Of a stretch of DNA of 8,739 nt, positions 1 through 8,175 are shown piece by piece. The position numbers and the translations under genes are program-made. Position 1 is the first letter of the stretch. Every line of letters begins with the position of its first letter. Below the pieces are notes generated by a model that saw nothing but the letters and a program-made list of their open reading frames with translations, made no database searches and had not been told where the DNA came from. Source of the stretch: an uncultured bacterium (lineage in GTDB: Bacteria > Bacteroidota > Bacteroidia > Bacteroidales > Paludibacteraceae); contig CAMTOX010000060.1 of the NCBI GenBank assembly GCA_947074225.1, forward strand, positions 1 through 8,739, read 5' to 3'.

Positions 1-91
1 TAGTGAAGAGTGCGATTATACGACAAGCCACAACGACAACAAAAAGAATTGCTGTTAGTACGATCCCTAATATTAATGCAGTAGAAAGGTT
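1..91 (-). pseudogene. ftsW: Continuation of ftsW beyond the in-frame TAA
   Basis: Reading on in the ftsW frame past the TAA gives 30 codons without another stop, up to the window edge. They begin NLSTALILGIVL and continue as a hydrophobic helix ending in ACRIIALFT. NLSTAL matches the (P)EN-x-STA form of the SEDS motif that follows the fifth membrane segment in Bacteroidota FtsW (EPDxGTA in RodA/FtsW generally). The reading frame is unchanged across the stop, so no indel is needed, only a single codon change such as CAA or GAA to TAA. There is no ATG in this stretch and no ribosome binding site that would support a separate start. The rest of the gene lies outside the window. Confidence 0.75.
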
Positions 92-571
92 TTATGATAC
101 AATTAATAAAAAAACAATATAAGTTAGTAATAGAAATACCCAGAAATAGCTCTTCAGTAACTCTTTATTTTGAAATCTATCTATTAAGTCGGCCGCAACA
201 ATCAGAATAGCAAGTCGTGCAAACTCCGAGGGCTGAAATTGAATACCTCCAATTTCAAGGAATCGAGCTGCATCGGCTTGTTTTACACCATTAAAGAGAG
301 TATATATGAGCAACAAAACAGAGAATCCTAAGCCTAAATAGCCTAAAATACGAATATACTTCATCTCAATGAGCTGCGTCACAAAGATGAGTACTACGCC
401 GAACCCTAAAAAGATAACGTGACGTACAATAGGTCCTGAAATAGATCCCGATCGTGAAACCAAGTAGCTGGAAGCACTAAACATCTCTACTATCGACACT
501 GCCAATAGCAAAAATAGAATCATCCAAACCACAGAATCTCCTTTTAGATTGCGTTTTATAAAGTTACTCAT
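92..571 (-). CDS. ftsW: FtsW, N-terminal part, cut short by in-frame stop
   Basis: This is the N-terminal 159 residues of FtsW, the SEDS-family septal peptidoglycan glycosyltransferase that works with FtsI in the inner membrane. Visible features are the Bacteroidota-like start (KGDSVVWMI, residues 10-18), membrane segments at about 13-33, 49-68, 72-92, 114-129 and 142-158, the FSASS stretch (31-35), and the family motif AARFLEIGGIQFQPSEFAR (101-119). FtsW proteins are normally about 380-430 residues, so this is well under half. The frame ends at a TAA (92-94) exactly where the (E/Q)PDxGT-type motif should begin, and FtsW-like sequence continues in the same frame beyond it. The start follows murD by 36 nt, with only a weak AGG upstream. 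Identity as ftsW is firm. Whether the stop is real cannot be told from one sequence. Confidence 0.85.
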   Translation of the reverse strand: MSNFIKRNLKGDSVVWMILFLLLAVSIVEMFSASSYLVSRSGSISGPIVRHVIFLGFGVVLIFVTQLIEMKYIRILGYLGLGFSVLLLIYTLFNGVKQADAARFLEIGGIQFQPSEFARLAILIVAADLIDRFQNKELLKSYFWVFLLLTYIVFLLIVS

Positions 572-607
572 AACCTAAATTTAATAGAATATACCACAGA
601 GAAAATC

Positions 608-1945
608 TTATAATGATTTCACACACATCTTAAATTGACTTCCTCTATCCTCATAATTTTGGAAAAGGTCGAAACTGGCACAACAAGGCGATAATAATAC
701 AGTATCTCCTTTATCTGAAACTTCGTAAGCCTTTTTTACAGCCTCTTCCATTGAATTTACATCAAAGCGTTTAATATCGGGGTATTGCTTAAAGAAGTCA
801 TTTAATTTTTTATTATCTACCCCTAAGAAAATAAGTGTATGCACCTTATGGCGAACTAATTCAGCTATTTCAGCATAATCATTTCCTTTATCTGTACCTC
901 CAAGAATTAATACTGTTGGAGTACGCATACTTTGCAATGCATACCAACAAGAGTTTACATTGGTAGCTTTACTGTCATTTACATAACGTACTCCACGAAC
1001 AGAAGCGACATACTCTAATCTATGCTCTACTCCTTCAAAGCCGGAAAGAGAGTCACGAATGGTTTCTTTACGAATGTGAATAATCTGAGCTGCTAAACTG
1101 GCAGCCATAGAGTTGTAAACATTGTGCGTTCCTTGTAACGCTAATTCTGATAATGGCATCATAAGCGGTGAGTTTTCATAGTTAACGACTAAGTTCTCAT
1201 CTTCCACGTAGGCCTTAATATTTTGACCCTTCTCCAGTGCAAAACCACAAAGTTTTGCTTTGATATTTAAATGCTCTAATTCTTTTGCTATCACAGGATC
1301 TTCAGCCCAATAGATAAATGCATCGGCTTGGGTCTGATTTTGAACTATACGAAACTTAGAGTTTATATAGTTTTGAAATTTATATTCGTAGCGATCCAAA
1401 TGATCGGGCGTAATATTAAGCAGAATAGCAATATCTGCTTTAAACTCATACATACCATCTAATTGGAAGCTACTTAATTCAATAACATAATAATCAAAAT
1501 TGCATTCTGCAACTTGTCGTGCAAAGCTACGCCCTACATTACCTGCTAAACCAACCTTTAATCCAGCTTTCTGAAGAATATGGTAAGTGAGCATTGTTGT
1601 AGTAGTTTTACCATTACTGCCTGTAATACAAATCATCTTAGCATCGGTAAAACGTCCTGCAAATTCAATTTCTGATATTACAGAGACTCCTTTTTCACGT
1701 AAAGCCACTACTATAGGTGCTTTATCAGGAATACCTGGACTCTTAACAACTTCATCGGCATTTAGAATAAGTTCTTCGGTATGTTTACCTGTTTCATAAG
1801 GTATGTTATGGGCATTTAGTTCCTTTCTATAATCATCTTTCAATTCTGAACGATCAGAGAGAAACACCTCATAACCTTTTGCTTTAGCAAGCACAGCGGT
1901 TCCAACACCACTTTCACCTCCACCAAGAATCACTAATCTTTTCAT
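608..1945 (-). CDS. murD: UDP-N-acetylmuramoyl-L-alanine--D-glutamate ligase
   Basis: MurD is the cytoplasmic ATP-dependent ligase that adds D-glutamate to UDP-MurNAc-L-Ala. At 445 residues it has the usual family length and three-domain layout. The N-terminal Rossmann-like domain opens with VILGGGESGVG (5-15). The Mur ligase P-loop is ITGSNGKTTTT (107-117), followed by ELSSFQL (156-162) and NITPDHLDRY (177-186) in the central ATPase domain. The C-terminal domain shows GVEHRLEYV (305-313), NDSKATN (323-329), LGGTDKGNDY (348-357) and SPCCASFDLFQNYEDRG (419-435). All key motifs are present, and the NDSKATN signature separates it from MurC, MurE and MurF. It starts 24 nt after mraY without a Shine-Dalgarno motif and ends in TAA 36 nt before ftsW. 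Confidence 0.97.
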   Translation of the reverse strand: MKRLVILGGGESGVGTAVLAKAKGYEVFLSDRSELKDDYRKELNAHNIPYETGKHTEELILNADEVVKSPGIPDKAPIVVALREKGVSVISEIEFAGRFTDAKMICITGSNGKTTTTMLTYHILQKAGLKVGLAGNVGRSFARQVAECNFDYYVIELSSFQLDGMYEFKADIAILLNITPDHLDRYEYKFQNYINSKFRIVQNQTQADAFIYWAEDPVIAKELEHLNIKAKLCGFALEKGQNIKAYVEDENLVVNYENSPLMMPLSELALQGTHNVYNSMAASLAAQIIHIRKETIRDSLSGFEGVEHRLEYVASVRGVRYVNDSKATNVNSCWYALQSMRTPTVLILGGTDKGNDYAEIAELVRHKVHTLIFLGVDNKKLNDFFKQYPDIKRFDVNSMEEAVKKAYEVSDKGDTVLLSPCCASFDLFQNYEDRGSQFKMCVKSL

Positions 1946-1969
1946 GATACTATGCTATATAAATTTGAT

Positions 1970-3235
1970 CTATCTGATCTTTAATGTTATTATAGTTATT
2001 GCGGCCAAGATAAGTCCGACAATCCAAAAACGTACAGTAATTTTAGATTCCGGAATAGCTTGTAAAGGTTTTTGCCAACGTGCATCTATACCTGCATTAC
2101 CAGGTTTCTGGAAATGATGGTGCAATGGTGCCATTTTAAATATACGTCGCCCTGTACCGGTTTTACGTTTTGTCATCTTAAAATAGAAAGTCTGAATGAT
2201 TACAGAAAGACTCTCTACCAAGAATATACCTGATAATATAGGTATTAATAACTCTTTATGTATAGCTATGGCAAACACAGCGATAATTCCTCCTAAGGCT
2301 AAACTTCCTGTATCGCCCATAAATACTTGTGCCGGATATGAGTTGTACCACAAGAAACCAATAGTAGCACCCATAAAAGCAGCTGCAAAGACTACCAATT
2401 CACCAGATCCGGGAATATACATTATATTTAAATACCCGGCATAATTTACATTACCCGACACATATGCTAAGATACCCAATGTGGCCCCCTGAATTGCTGA
2501 GGAACCGGTAGCTAAGCCATCTAAACCATCGGTAAGATTAGCACCATTAGAGACTGCTGTTACCACAAATATGACTACTATGACAAATAATAACCAACCT
2601 AAAGGCTGTTTATATTTTCCTGCCCAACTAAAAGCATCGGCATAATCTAAGTTATTATTTTTAAAGAATGGAATTGTTGTTTGAGTAGATTTTTCCGATC
2701 GAGAGCTATAGGTAACCACCTCTGTATGGTTTGAATCGTCTACTGTTTTATCTATATTTTGAACAATTACAGCCTCGGGCGAAGCATATAACGTTACACC
2801 AACAATAAGCCCTATACCTATTTGACCAATAATCTTGAATTTACCCTGAAGTCCATCTTTATTTTTCCTAAACACCTTGATGTAATCATCGGCAAAGCCA
2901 ACCAATCCTAACCAGACAGTTGTTATTAACATTAAAATCATATAGATATTGTCTAATACTCCAACCAAAAGACATGGAATAAGAATAGACATAAGTATAA
3001 TCACCCCACCCATAGTAGGTGTTCCTTTTTTACTCATCTGACCTTCCAAGTCAAGATCGCGTATCGTCTCACCTATCTGCAACTCCTGTAACTTATTGAT
3101 TATCTTACGTCCAAAAAGAGTTGAGAAGAGTAATGCCAGTAGAAAAGCTACGCCAGCACGGAAAGAGATATAATTAAACATACCCGCACCTGGGAAGTTT
3201 AACTGATCGAGATAATTAAAAAGGTAATAAAACAT
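1970..3235 (-). CDS. mraY: Phospho-N-acetylmuramoyl-pentapeptide-transferase
   Basis: MraY is the polytopic inner-membrane enzyme that transfers phospho-MurNAc-pentapeptide from UDP to undecaprenyl phosphate, giving lipid I. Motifs seen are [13 protein letters not shown] (69-81), the catalytic pair in [20 protein letters not shown] (114-133, D116/D117), [13 protein letters not shown] (230-242), the third catalytic Asp region [14 protein letters not shown] (303-316, D308) and the histidine motif MAPLHHHFQ (368-376). At 421 residues it is about 60 longer than proteobacterial MraY. Much of the extra length is a hydrophilic stretch at about 152-205, as I recall for Bacteroidota MraY. The start lies 37 nt after murE, with no Shine-Dalgarno motif. 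The gene ends in TAG 24 nt before murD. Confidence 0.97.
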   Translation of the reverse strand: MFYYLFNYLDQLNFPGAGMFNYISFRAGVAFLLALLFSTLFGRKIINKLQELQIGETIRDLDLEGQMSKKGTPTMGGVIILMSILIPCLLVGVLDNIYMILMLITTVWLGLVGFADDYIKVFRKNKDGLQGKFKIIGQIGIGLIVGVTLYASPEAVIVQNIDKTVDDSNHTEVVTYSSRSEKSTQTTIPFFKNNNLDYADAFSWAGKYKQPLGWLLFVIVVIFVVTAVSNGANLTDGLDGLATGSSAIQGATLGILAYVSGNVNYAGYLNIMYIPGSGELVVFAAAFMGATIGFLWYNSYPAQVFMGDTGSLALGGIIAVFAIAIHKELLIPILSGIFLVESLSVIIQTFYFKMTKRKTGTGRRIFKMAPLHHHFQKPGNAGIDARWQKPLQAIPESKITVRFWIVGLILAAITIITLKIR

Positions 3236-3272
3236 AGCTATTTATATTTATTGGTAGGTATAATATTCAGAT

Positions 3273-4727
3273 TTATTTGCCTGCAATAAAGTCGGCAATC
3301 ACTTCATGGTCGTCAAAATGGTTCTTTACACCATTTATGATTTGATAATTTTCATGACCTTTTCCAGCCACAAGAATCACATCGCCACGCTGAGCTAACG
3401 TACAGGCTGTACGTATCGCTTCTTTACGGTCGGCAATCACTAACACCTTACGACGAGAGGCTGCATCAACACCTTGAAGCATATCGTTTAATATTTCTTG
3501 TGGATCTTCATTACGTGGATTATCAGAAGTTAGTATAACTCTATTACTCCCACTCACAGCTTCTTTAGCCATTATTGGACGTTTGCCTTTGTCGCGATTA
3601 CCGCCGCAACCCACCACTGTAATTAATTCTCCTGCGCCTTCGCGTATATCATTTATTGTATTTATCACATTTGTCAAAGCATCTGGAGTATGAGCATAAT
3701 CTACTATGGCAATATAACCTTCTGGTGAGGCTATTGTTTCAAATCTTCCCGACACTGCTTGTAGTCCACTTATATGCTGCAACACCTCATCGGCATCGAC
3801 ACCTAACAATACGCCGGCTCCAAATACTGCCGTTAAGTTATAAGCATTAAAGCGACCAATAAAAGGTACTGAGATTTCACGATCATTCATAGTTAACAAC
3901 ATACCATGAAAACTATTCTCTAAAATACGTGTTTTAAAATCTGCCATAGAGCGCAATGAATAGGTATATTTCTTAGCAGAACAATTCTGCAACATTACCA
4001 TACCATTTTTATCATCACTATTGGTTAATGCAAAAGCATCTTTGGGTAGCAAATCAAAGAAAGCCTTCTTAGCATAGATATAATTATCGAAAGTACCATG
4101 ATAGTCTAAATGGTCGCGTGTTAAGTTTGTGAAGATAGCACCAGCAAAACTAAGTCCGGCAATACGTTTTTGAGAGACAGCATGAGAACTTACCTCCATA
4201 AAAGCATAAGAGCAACCAGCCTCAACCATATCGCTCAATAAAGCATTTAATTGTATAGCATCGGGAGTAGTATGAGTAGCTTCCACTTTATGCATATCAA
4301 CATAATTACATACCGTTGAAAGAAGTCCACATTTATAACCCAAGCTCATAAAGAGTTCATAGAGCAAAGTTGCTACAGTAGTTTTACCATTAGTTCCTGT
4401 AACCCCTACCAGTTTTAACTGCGATGAAGGGTTTCCATAATAATTTGATGCTATCTCACCAAGTATAGCTTCACTATCTGTCACTAAAATATAGGTAACC
4501 TCACTATTGATCACTTTTGGAAACTCATGACATACCACAGCAATAGCTCCCAATTCAATGGCTGTATCTATATATGCATGTCCATCGGTTGTTGTACCTT
4601 TCACTGCCACAAAAAGGTCTCCTTGTTCCACCTTACGTGAATCAAAGACTATCTTATTAATCATCAGCTCTCCGTTGAAACTATTCAACGTTGGCAAACC
4701 CTTAAATAAATCGCTTAACTTTTTCAT
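3273..4727 (-). CDS. murE: UDP-MurNAc-tripeptide ligase, probably meso-DAP-adding
   Basis: MurE is the cytoplasmic ligase that adds the third residue to UDP-MurNAc-L-Ala-D-Glu. It shows the P-loop [14 protein letters not shown] (109-122), [10 protein letters not shown] (141-150), EVSSHA (168-173), [13 protein letters not shown] (191-203), a probable carbamoylated lysine in [10 protein letters not shown] (K210), YAHTPDAL (334-341) and GKGHE (445-449). The substrate-specificity loop reads DNPRNEDP (392-399). By the known DNPR rule this points to meso-diaminopimelate, not L-lysine; the specificity is inferred from this motif alone. Length (484) is normal. It begins 6 nt after the ftsI stop, suggesting translational coupling, with only a weak purine stretch (AGAGAAAT) ahead of the ATG. 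Confidence 0.96.
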   Translation of the reverse strand: MKKLSDLFKGLPTLNSFNGELMINKIVFDSRKVEQGDLFVAVKGTTTDGHAYIDTAIELGAIAVVCHEFPKVINSEVTYILVTDSEAILGEIASNYYGNPSSQLKLVGVTGTNGKTTVATLLYELFMSLGYKCGLLSTVCNYVDMHKVEATHTTPDAIQLNALLSDMVEAGCSYAFMEVSSHAVSQKRIAGLSFAGAIFTNLTRDHLDYHGTFDNYIYAKKAFFDLLPKDAFALTNSDDKNGMVMLQNCSAKKYTYSLRSMADFKTRILENSFHGMLLTMNDREISVPFIGRFNAYNLTAVFGAGVLLGVDADEVLQHISGLQAVSGRFETIASPEGYIAIVDYAHTPDALTNVINTINDIREGAGELITVVGCGGNRDKGKRPIMAKEAVSGSNRVILTSDNPRNEDPQEILNDMLQGVDAASRRKVLVIADRKEAIRTACTLAQRGDVILVAGKGHENYQIINGVKNHFDDHEVIADFIAGK

Positions 4728-4733
4728 ATTTCT

Positions 4734-6875
4734 CTATTGCAATGTCAGAACTACTGTCGATCCTTTAACTACTTTACTACCTCCAGCTACCGACTGCCTA
4801 ACCACTTTACCTTTCCCATATACTTGAACGTGCATTCCGCACTTCTCTATTAAATAGACAGCATCTTGTGCTCCCATATGAAGAACATTAGGAACAAACT
4901 CATCATGTAATGCCACTGCCGAACCAACGAGCAGACGTTCATCTTGTCTAGTTGAGATCCACTCTGCCTTATCAAACCGATAGTCAACATCTAAAAAATC
5001 GAGGGCCGACCTCAATGCTTGTCTACTTCCCGATGCAATACGTGGCAACACCTCCTCTTCTTGACGTGACATCTTATCAACCTCAATCTGTGTCACCTGA
5101 GAATAGATACGCTCGGCAATCTTCTTAAACACAACTCCCGACATACCTCCTGCCGAAGGATTTGCCACACGTGGCTGACGTATTACAACAATAGCAGAAT
5201 ATAAGGGCTTTTCTGCGGGGAAATAGCCACAAAAAGATATCTGGTGTGTCTTTCTACCATCACCTCCACCATAACCAATTTGGGCTGTACCTGTCTTTCC
5301 GGCAATAGTAACCACGTCCGATTTCACAGGTTTTCCAGTGCCATAACTCACTACACCCTCAAGCATACTGCGTATATCTTTTAGAGTACTTTGCGAGGCT
5401 ATACTTGAATTGATTACTTCAGTATTGAAACGTTTTACTGTAGAACCTTGTTCGGATATCTCTTTCACAAAACGTGGTTTCACCATCTTACCATTATTTG
5501 CTATCGCATTATAATAGGTCAATGTATATATAGGTGGAATCTTTACTTCATAACCCATTGCCATCCAAGGCAAGGTAGTTCCATACCAACGTTTAGGGTC
5601 TGTTTTAGGGTGTCGTATTTCAGCCTTACCAGCTCCGCGAATACCAAAATCCATAGGTTCTGTAATCTTTGTACCATAAATAGCATCTACAAATTTCCCT
5701 GGATCTTTACTATAATTCTCATCAATGATACGCATTACACCTACATTTGAGGAGTAAGCCAAGACATCGGCTACCGAGATTTTCCCATACCCACCTTTAT
5801 TAAAATTGTGGTCTTTAATATTACTTCCATAGAAGGTATATTGTCCATTCTTCGTATCTACAGAATCTGTAATTTTACATACACCATCTTCTAAAGCCAT
5901 CATTAAGGACATTGTCTTAAATGTAGATCCAGGTTCCGACATATCGGCTACTGCCATATTATACTGCTCACGATAGTCGCCTTTTGAAACACGCGATAAG
6001 TTCACACATGCCTTCACTTCGCCAGTTGCCACCTCCATCAACACCACACAACCCATAGCCGCATCTATTTGAGTTAACATATCGCGTAATGCTTTATCGG
6101 CCACATCCTGCATCTTCATATCTAAGGTTGTTACAACATCATAGCCATCAATAGGCTTTTGTAAAGTAACATATATCCAGTTATTACCAACTCGTGTACG
6201 TTGTTCCACACCAGGTATACCTTTTAAGAGTGAATCATAACCTAACTCTAAACCATATTGGCCACCCATACCAGCACCATACACATTACCAATGGTACGT
6301 CCGGCAAGATTACCAAATAGATTTTCACGATTCTCTAGCTGTCTCAACTTCAATCCATTCCGATAATTTACCATCTCATTAGGATCTAATCCAGCCCTAA
6401 AACGACCATCCCTAAAGAGAGGGAATGTTTTTAAAGTCTGCATCTCAATATAAGAGATTTTCCGAGACAATACTTTATAATTACGGTTTCCATTAGCATA
6501 AGCTACATTCATCCGACGCTTATACTCTGCTGCACTATACTCACCAAAGTGTTTTGAAAGACATAGAGATAATGAATCGATATTATCTTTATAATATTCT
6601 CCACCTTTACTATGTAAAGGTTCGGCCTTCATATCCATAAAGACCATATAATAAGGAATAGTACTGGCCACCAATTTACCATCGCAAGCATATACATTAC
6701 CACGGTTTGGATTTATCGGGCGTTCATTCATCTGATAACGTTTAGCCTCTTTCATCCATCCTTCATAGTCAAATACTTGAATGTATATAATCTTCCCTAT
6801 CGCAACTATAAATAATAATGCTAAGGTTAAATAAATCCACTTAAACCTATTTATCAATGTATTTCTACCTGCCAT
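4734..6875 (-). CDS. ftsI: FtsI-type class B penicillin-binding protein with PASTA domain
   Basis: This is the septal transpeptidase (PBP3/PBP2-like) that cross-links new peptidoglycan together with FtsW. A single N-terminal membrane anchor (about 13-34) is followed by the class B dimerisation domain, which starts at NPNRGNVYACDGKLVA (55-70). The transpeptidase domain has all three active-site motifs: SxxK in EPGSTFK (S317, K320), SSN (375-377) and KTGT (527-530). After a linker of about 50 residues comes one PASTA domain from VPNVLHMGAQDAVYLIEKCG (661-680) to the C-terminus. At 713 residues it is longer than E. coli FtsI, which lacks PASTA. The ATG lies 4 nt after the ftsL stop, and its AAGGAG ribosome binding site sits inside the last ftsL codons. 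It ends in TAG. Confidence 0.95.
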   Translation of the reverse strand: MAGRNTLINRFKWIYLTLALLFIVAIGKIIYIQVFDYEGWMKEAKRYQMNERPINPNRGNVYACDGKLVASTIPYYMVFMDMKAEPLHSKGGEYYKDNIDSLSLCLSKHFGEYSAAEYKRRMNVAYANGNRNYKVLSRKISYIEMQTLKTFPLFRDGRFRAGLDPNEMVNYRNGLKLRQLENRENLFGNLAGRTIGNVYGAGMGGQYGLELGYDSLLKGIPGVEQRTRVGNNWIYVTLQKPIDGYDVVTTLDMKMQDVADKALRDMLTQIDAAMGCVVLMEVATGEVKACVNLSRVSKGDYREQYNMAVADMSEPGSTFKTMSLMMALEDGVCKITDSVDTKNGQYTFYGSNIKDHNFNKGGYGKISVADVLAYSSNVGVMRIIDENYSKDPGKFVDAIYGTKITEPMDFGIRGAGKAEIRHPKTDPKRWYGTTLPWMAMGYEVKIPPIYTLTYYNAIANNGKMVKPRFVKEISEQGSTVKRFNTEVINSSIASQSTLKDIRSMLEGVVSYGTGKPVKSDVVTIAGKTGTAQIGYGGGDGRKTHQISFCGYFPAEKPLYSAIVVIRQPRVANPSAGGMSGVVFKKIAERIYSQVTQIEVDKMSRQEEEVLPRIASGSRQALRSALDFLDVDYRFDKAEWISTRQDERLLVGSAVALHDEFVPNVLHMGAQDAVYLIEKCGMHVQVYGKGKVVRQSVAGGSKVVKGSTVVLTLQ

Positions 6876-6879
6876 ACTA

Positions 6880-7239
6880 TTACTCCTTTATTATTATAAG
6901 AGGTGTAATCGCTTCTCCTAAATCACTTCCTTTTGCTTTTAATCGCTGTTGAATATGCGACTGTCTACCCATATCCATCAACTCTTTTGAAATAGTCAAC
7001 GAACGATAACGCTTATCGACCAATTCTGCTTTCAAACGATTCATATCTCTAAGTTCCTCTTCGTAGGAAAAACGATTATTAACATAAAAGAGGGAGAGCA
7101 TCAATAGAAACACCACAAAAGGAATCTGTTTCTGGAATCTATCTTTCACTAAGACATTTCCCGTCATCAGATCTCCCATCAATGGCTTTATCTTCTCAGC
7201 CGTTTTAGAAACATCGAAACCTTTTAAATTAACAGCCAT
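6880..7239 (-). CDS. ftsL: FtsL-like cell division protein
   Basis: This small single-pass protein of 119 residues sits in the ftsL position between rsmH and ftsI. A cytoplasmic N-terminus of about 38 residues is followed by one membrane segment (about 39-53, IPFVVFLLMLSLFYV) and a charged, heptad-like periplasmic helix (about 57-92) that fits the leucine-zipper-like coiled coil of FtsL. The C-terminus is short and hydrophobic (TPLIIIKE). FtsL pairs with DivIC/FtsB to bridge the divisome and activate FtsWI. Sequence conservation in this family is low, so the call rests on topology, size and position, and on resemblance to the FtsL-like proteins of Bacteroidota. It starts 5 nt after the rsmH stop without a clear Shine-Dalgarno motif. 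Confidence 0.85.
   Translation of the reverse strand: MAVNLKGFDVSKTAEKIKPLMGDLMTGNVLVKDRFQKQIPFVVFLLMLSLFYVNNRFSYEEELRDMNRLKAELVDKRYRSLTISKELMDMGRQSHIQQRLKAKGSDLGEAITPLIIIKE
6883..6888 (-). promoter_or_regulatory. Shine-Dalgarno motif of ftsI inside the ftsL end
   Basis: The minus strand reads AAGGAG, which are the last two sense codons (Lys-Glu) of ftsL, followed by 7 nt to the ftsI ATG. The arrangement suggests that ribosomes finishing ftsL help start ftsI, keeping the two divisome proteins in step. The coupling itself is inferred. Confidence 0.7.
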
Positions 7240-7244
7240 ATCCG

Positions 7245-8147
7245 TTATAAACTATTTTTTATTGCAATACGCAACTTTGCACTTCTTGAACGCGGATTCT
7301 CTTCAACCTCTTTCTCCGATGCTGTTATCACTTTATTGCTCAGCATTTTTAACGGAGATATTACTTTACCATAAAAGTCTTTCTCTGGTTTACCTTCAAA
7401 ATTACCACTCTTCATATAATTCTTCACCAATCGATCCTCGAGCGAGTGATAGGTCATCACCACCAATCGTCCATCTTCACTCAAAACATCAGGAATCTGA
7501 GTCAACATACGTTTTAAAACATCCATCTCGCGATTCACCTCAATTCGTAAAGCTTGGAACACCCGAGCCAAATCCTTCTTCTCACGTTCGCGAGGGAAGT
7601 AAGACTTCATAACCTCAATAAAACGTGCTATATCGCCAAAAGGTTCAACCTCACGTTCACGCACCACTACACGCGCTAACTTACGTGCATTACTTAATTC
7701 GCCGTAATAATAAAACACATTAGCCAAAGCCTCTTCATCGTAGTTATTTAAAATATCGGCTGCTGTACGATTAGCTTTTTGATTCATACGCATATCCAAC
7801 TCTCCTTCAAAACGAAATGAGAAACCTCGCGCATCATCATCTAAGTGATGGGAAGAGACTCCCAAATCAGCCAACACACCATCTACCTTTTCAACACCAT
7901 AGTAGCGTAAGAAGTTATAGAGATAACAAAAATTACTTCTAACAAACGTAAAACGTTTATCGTCGAAAGCATTCTTCAAAGCATCTAAATCCTGATCGAA
8001 AGAGAACAAATGCCCCTCACTACCTAAACGGTCGAGTATAGCACGTGAGTGACCACCGCCACCAAAAGTCAAATCTACATAAATGCCATTAGGTTTTATA
8101 TCCAATCCCTGTAAACACTCTTCCAACATCACTGGTACATGATACAT
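7245..8147 (-). CDS. rsmH: 16S rRNA (cytosine(1402)-N(4))-methyltransferase RsmH
   Basis: RsmH (MraW) is the SAM-dependent enzyme that methylates N4 of C1402 in the decoding centre of 16S rRNA. Family motifs are all present: HVPVMLEE (3-10), the SAM-binding DLTFGGGGHS (25-34), FDQD (50-53), DGVLADLGVSSHHLDD (89-104), GFSFR (108-112), LDMRMN (117-122), RVFQALRIEVN (195-205), MTYHSLEDRLVK (231-242) and the C-terminal NPRSRSAKLR (284-293). Its length of 300 is typical. It lies 28 nt after mraZ. The ATG has a strong GGAGGAG motif 5 nt upstream, unusual in this operon and supporting this start. Confidence 0.97.
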   Translation of the reverse strand: MYHVPVMLEECLQGLDIKPNGIYVDLTFGGGGHSRAILDRLGSEGHLFSFDQDLDALKNAFDDKRFTFVRSNFCYLYNFLRYYGVEKVDGVLADLGVSSHHLDDDARGFSFRFEGELDMRMNQKANRTAADILNNYDEEALANVFYYYGELSNARKLARVVVREREVEPFGDIARFIEVMKSYFPREREKKDLARVFQALRIEVNREMDVLKRMLTQIPDVLSEDGRLVVMTYHSLEDRLVKNYMKSGNFEGKPEKDFYGKVISPLKMLSNKVITASEKEVEENPRSRSAKLRIAIKNSL

Positions 8148-8152
8148 AATCT

Positions 8153-8159
8153 CTCCTCC
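8153..8159 (-). promoter_or_regulatory. Strong Shine-Dalgarno motif of rsmH
   Basis: The minus strand reads GGAGGAG with 5 nt between its end and the rsmH ATG (7 nt from the GGAGG core). It lies in the 28 nt mraZ-rsmH gap. Only this gene and ftsI have a clear motif here; the other starts lack one, as is usual in Bacteroidota. Confidence 0.75.
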
Positions 8160-8175
8160 ATTTATTTGATTAAAA

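Noticed and set aside
89..97. TAA reassigned as a sense codon in this organism
   Set aside because: murD, murE, ftsL, rsmH and mraZ all end at TAA at the expected family C-termini, so TAA works as a normal stop here.
60..130. Frameshift in the poly-T stretch as the cause of the ftsW break
   Set aside because: FtsW-like sequence lies in the same frame on both sides of the TAA with conserved spacing, so no indel is needed.
572..607. Possible internal promoter or terminator in the murD-ftsW gap
   Set aside because: The gap is 36 nt with no hairpin plus T-run and no convincing TAnnTTTG element. It looks like an ordinary intra-operon spacer.
1587..3850. Plus-strand open frames (1587-1799, 2196-2444, 3656-3850)
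   Set aside because: They are antisense to murD, mraY and murE, with no recognisable domain or ribosome binding site.
4558..7612. Plus-strand open frames (4558-4827, 5448-5750, 6194-6382, 7262-7612)
   Set aside because: They lie antisense inside strongly supported genes, show no family motifs, and have composition expected of shadow frames.
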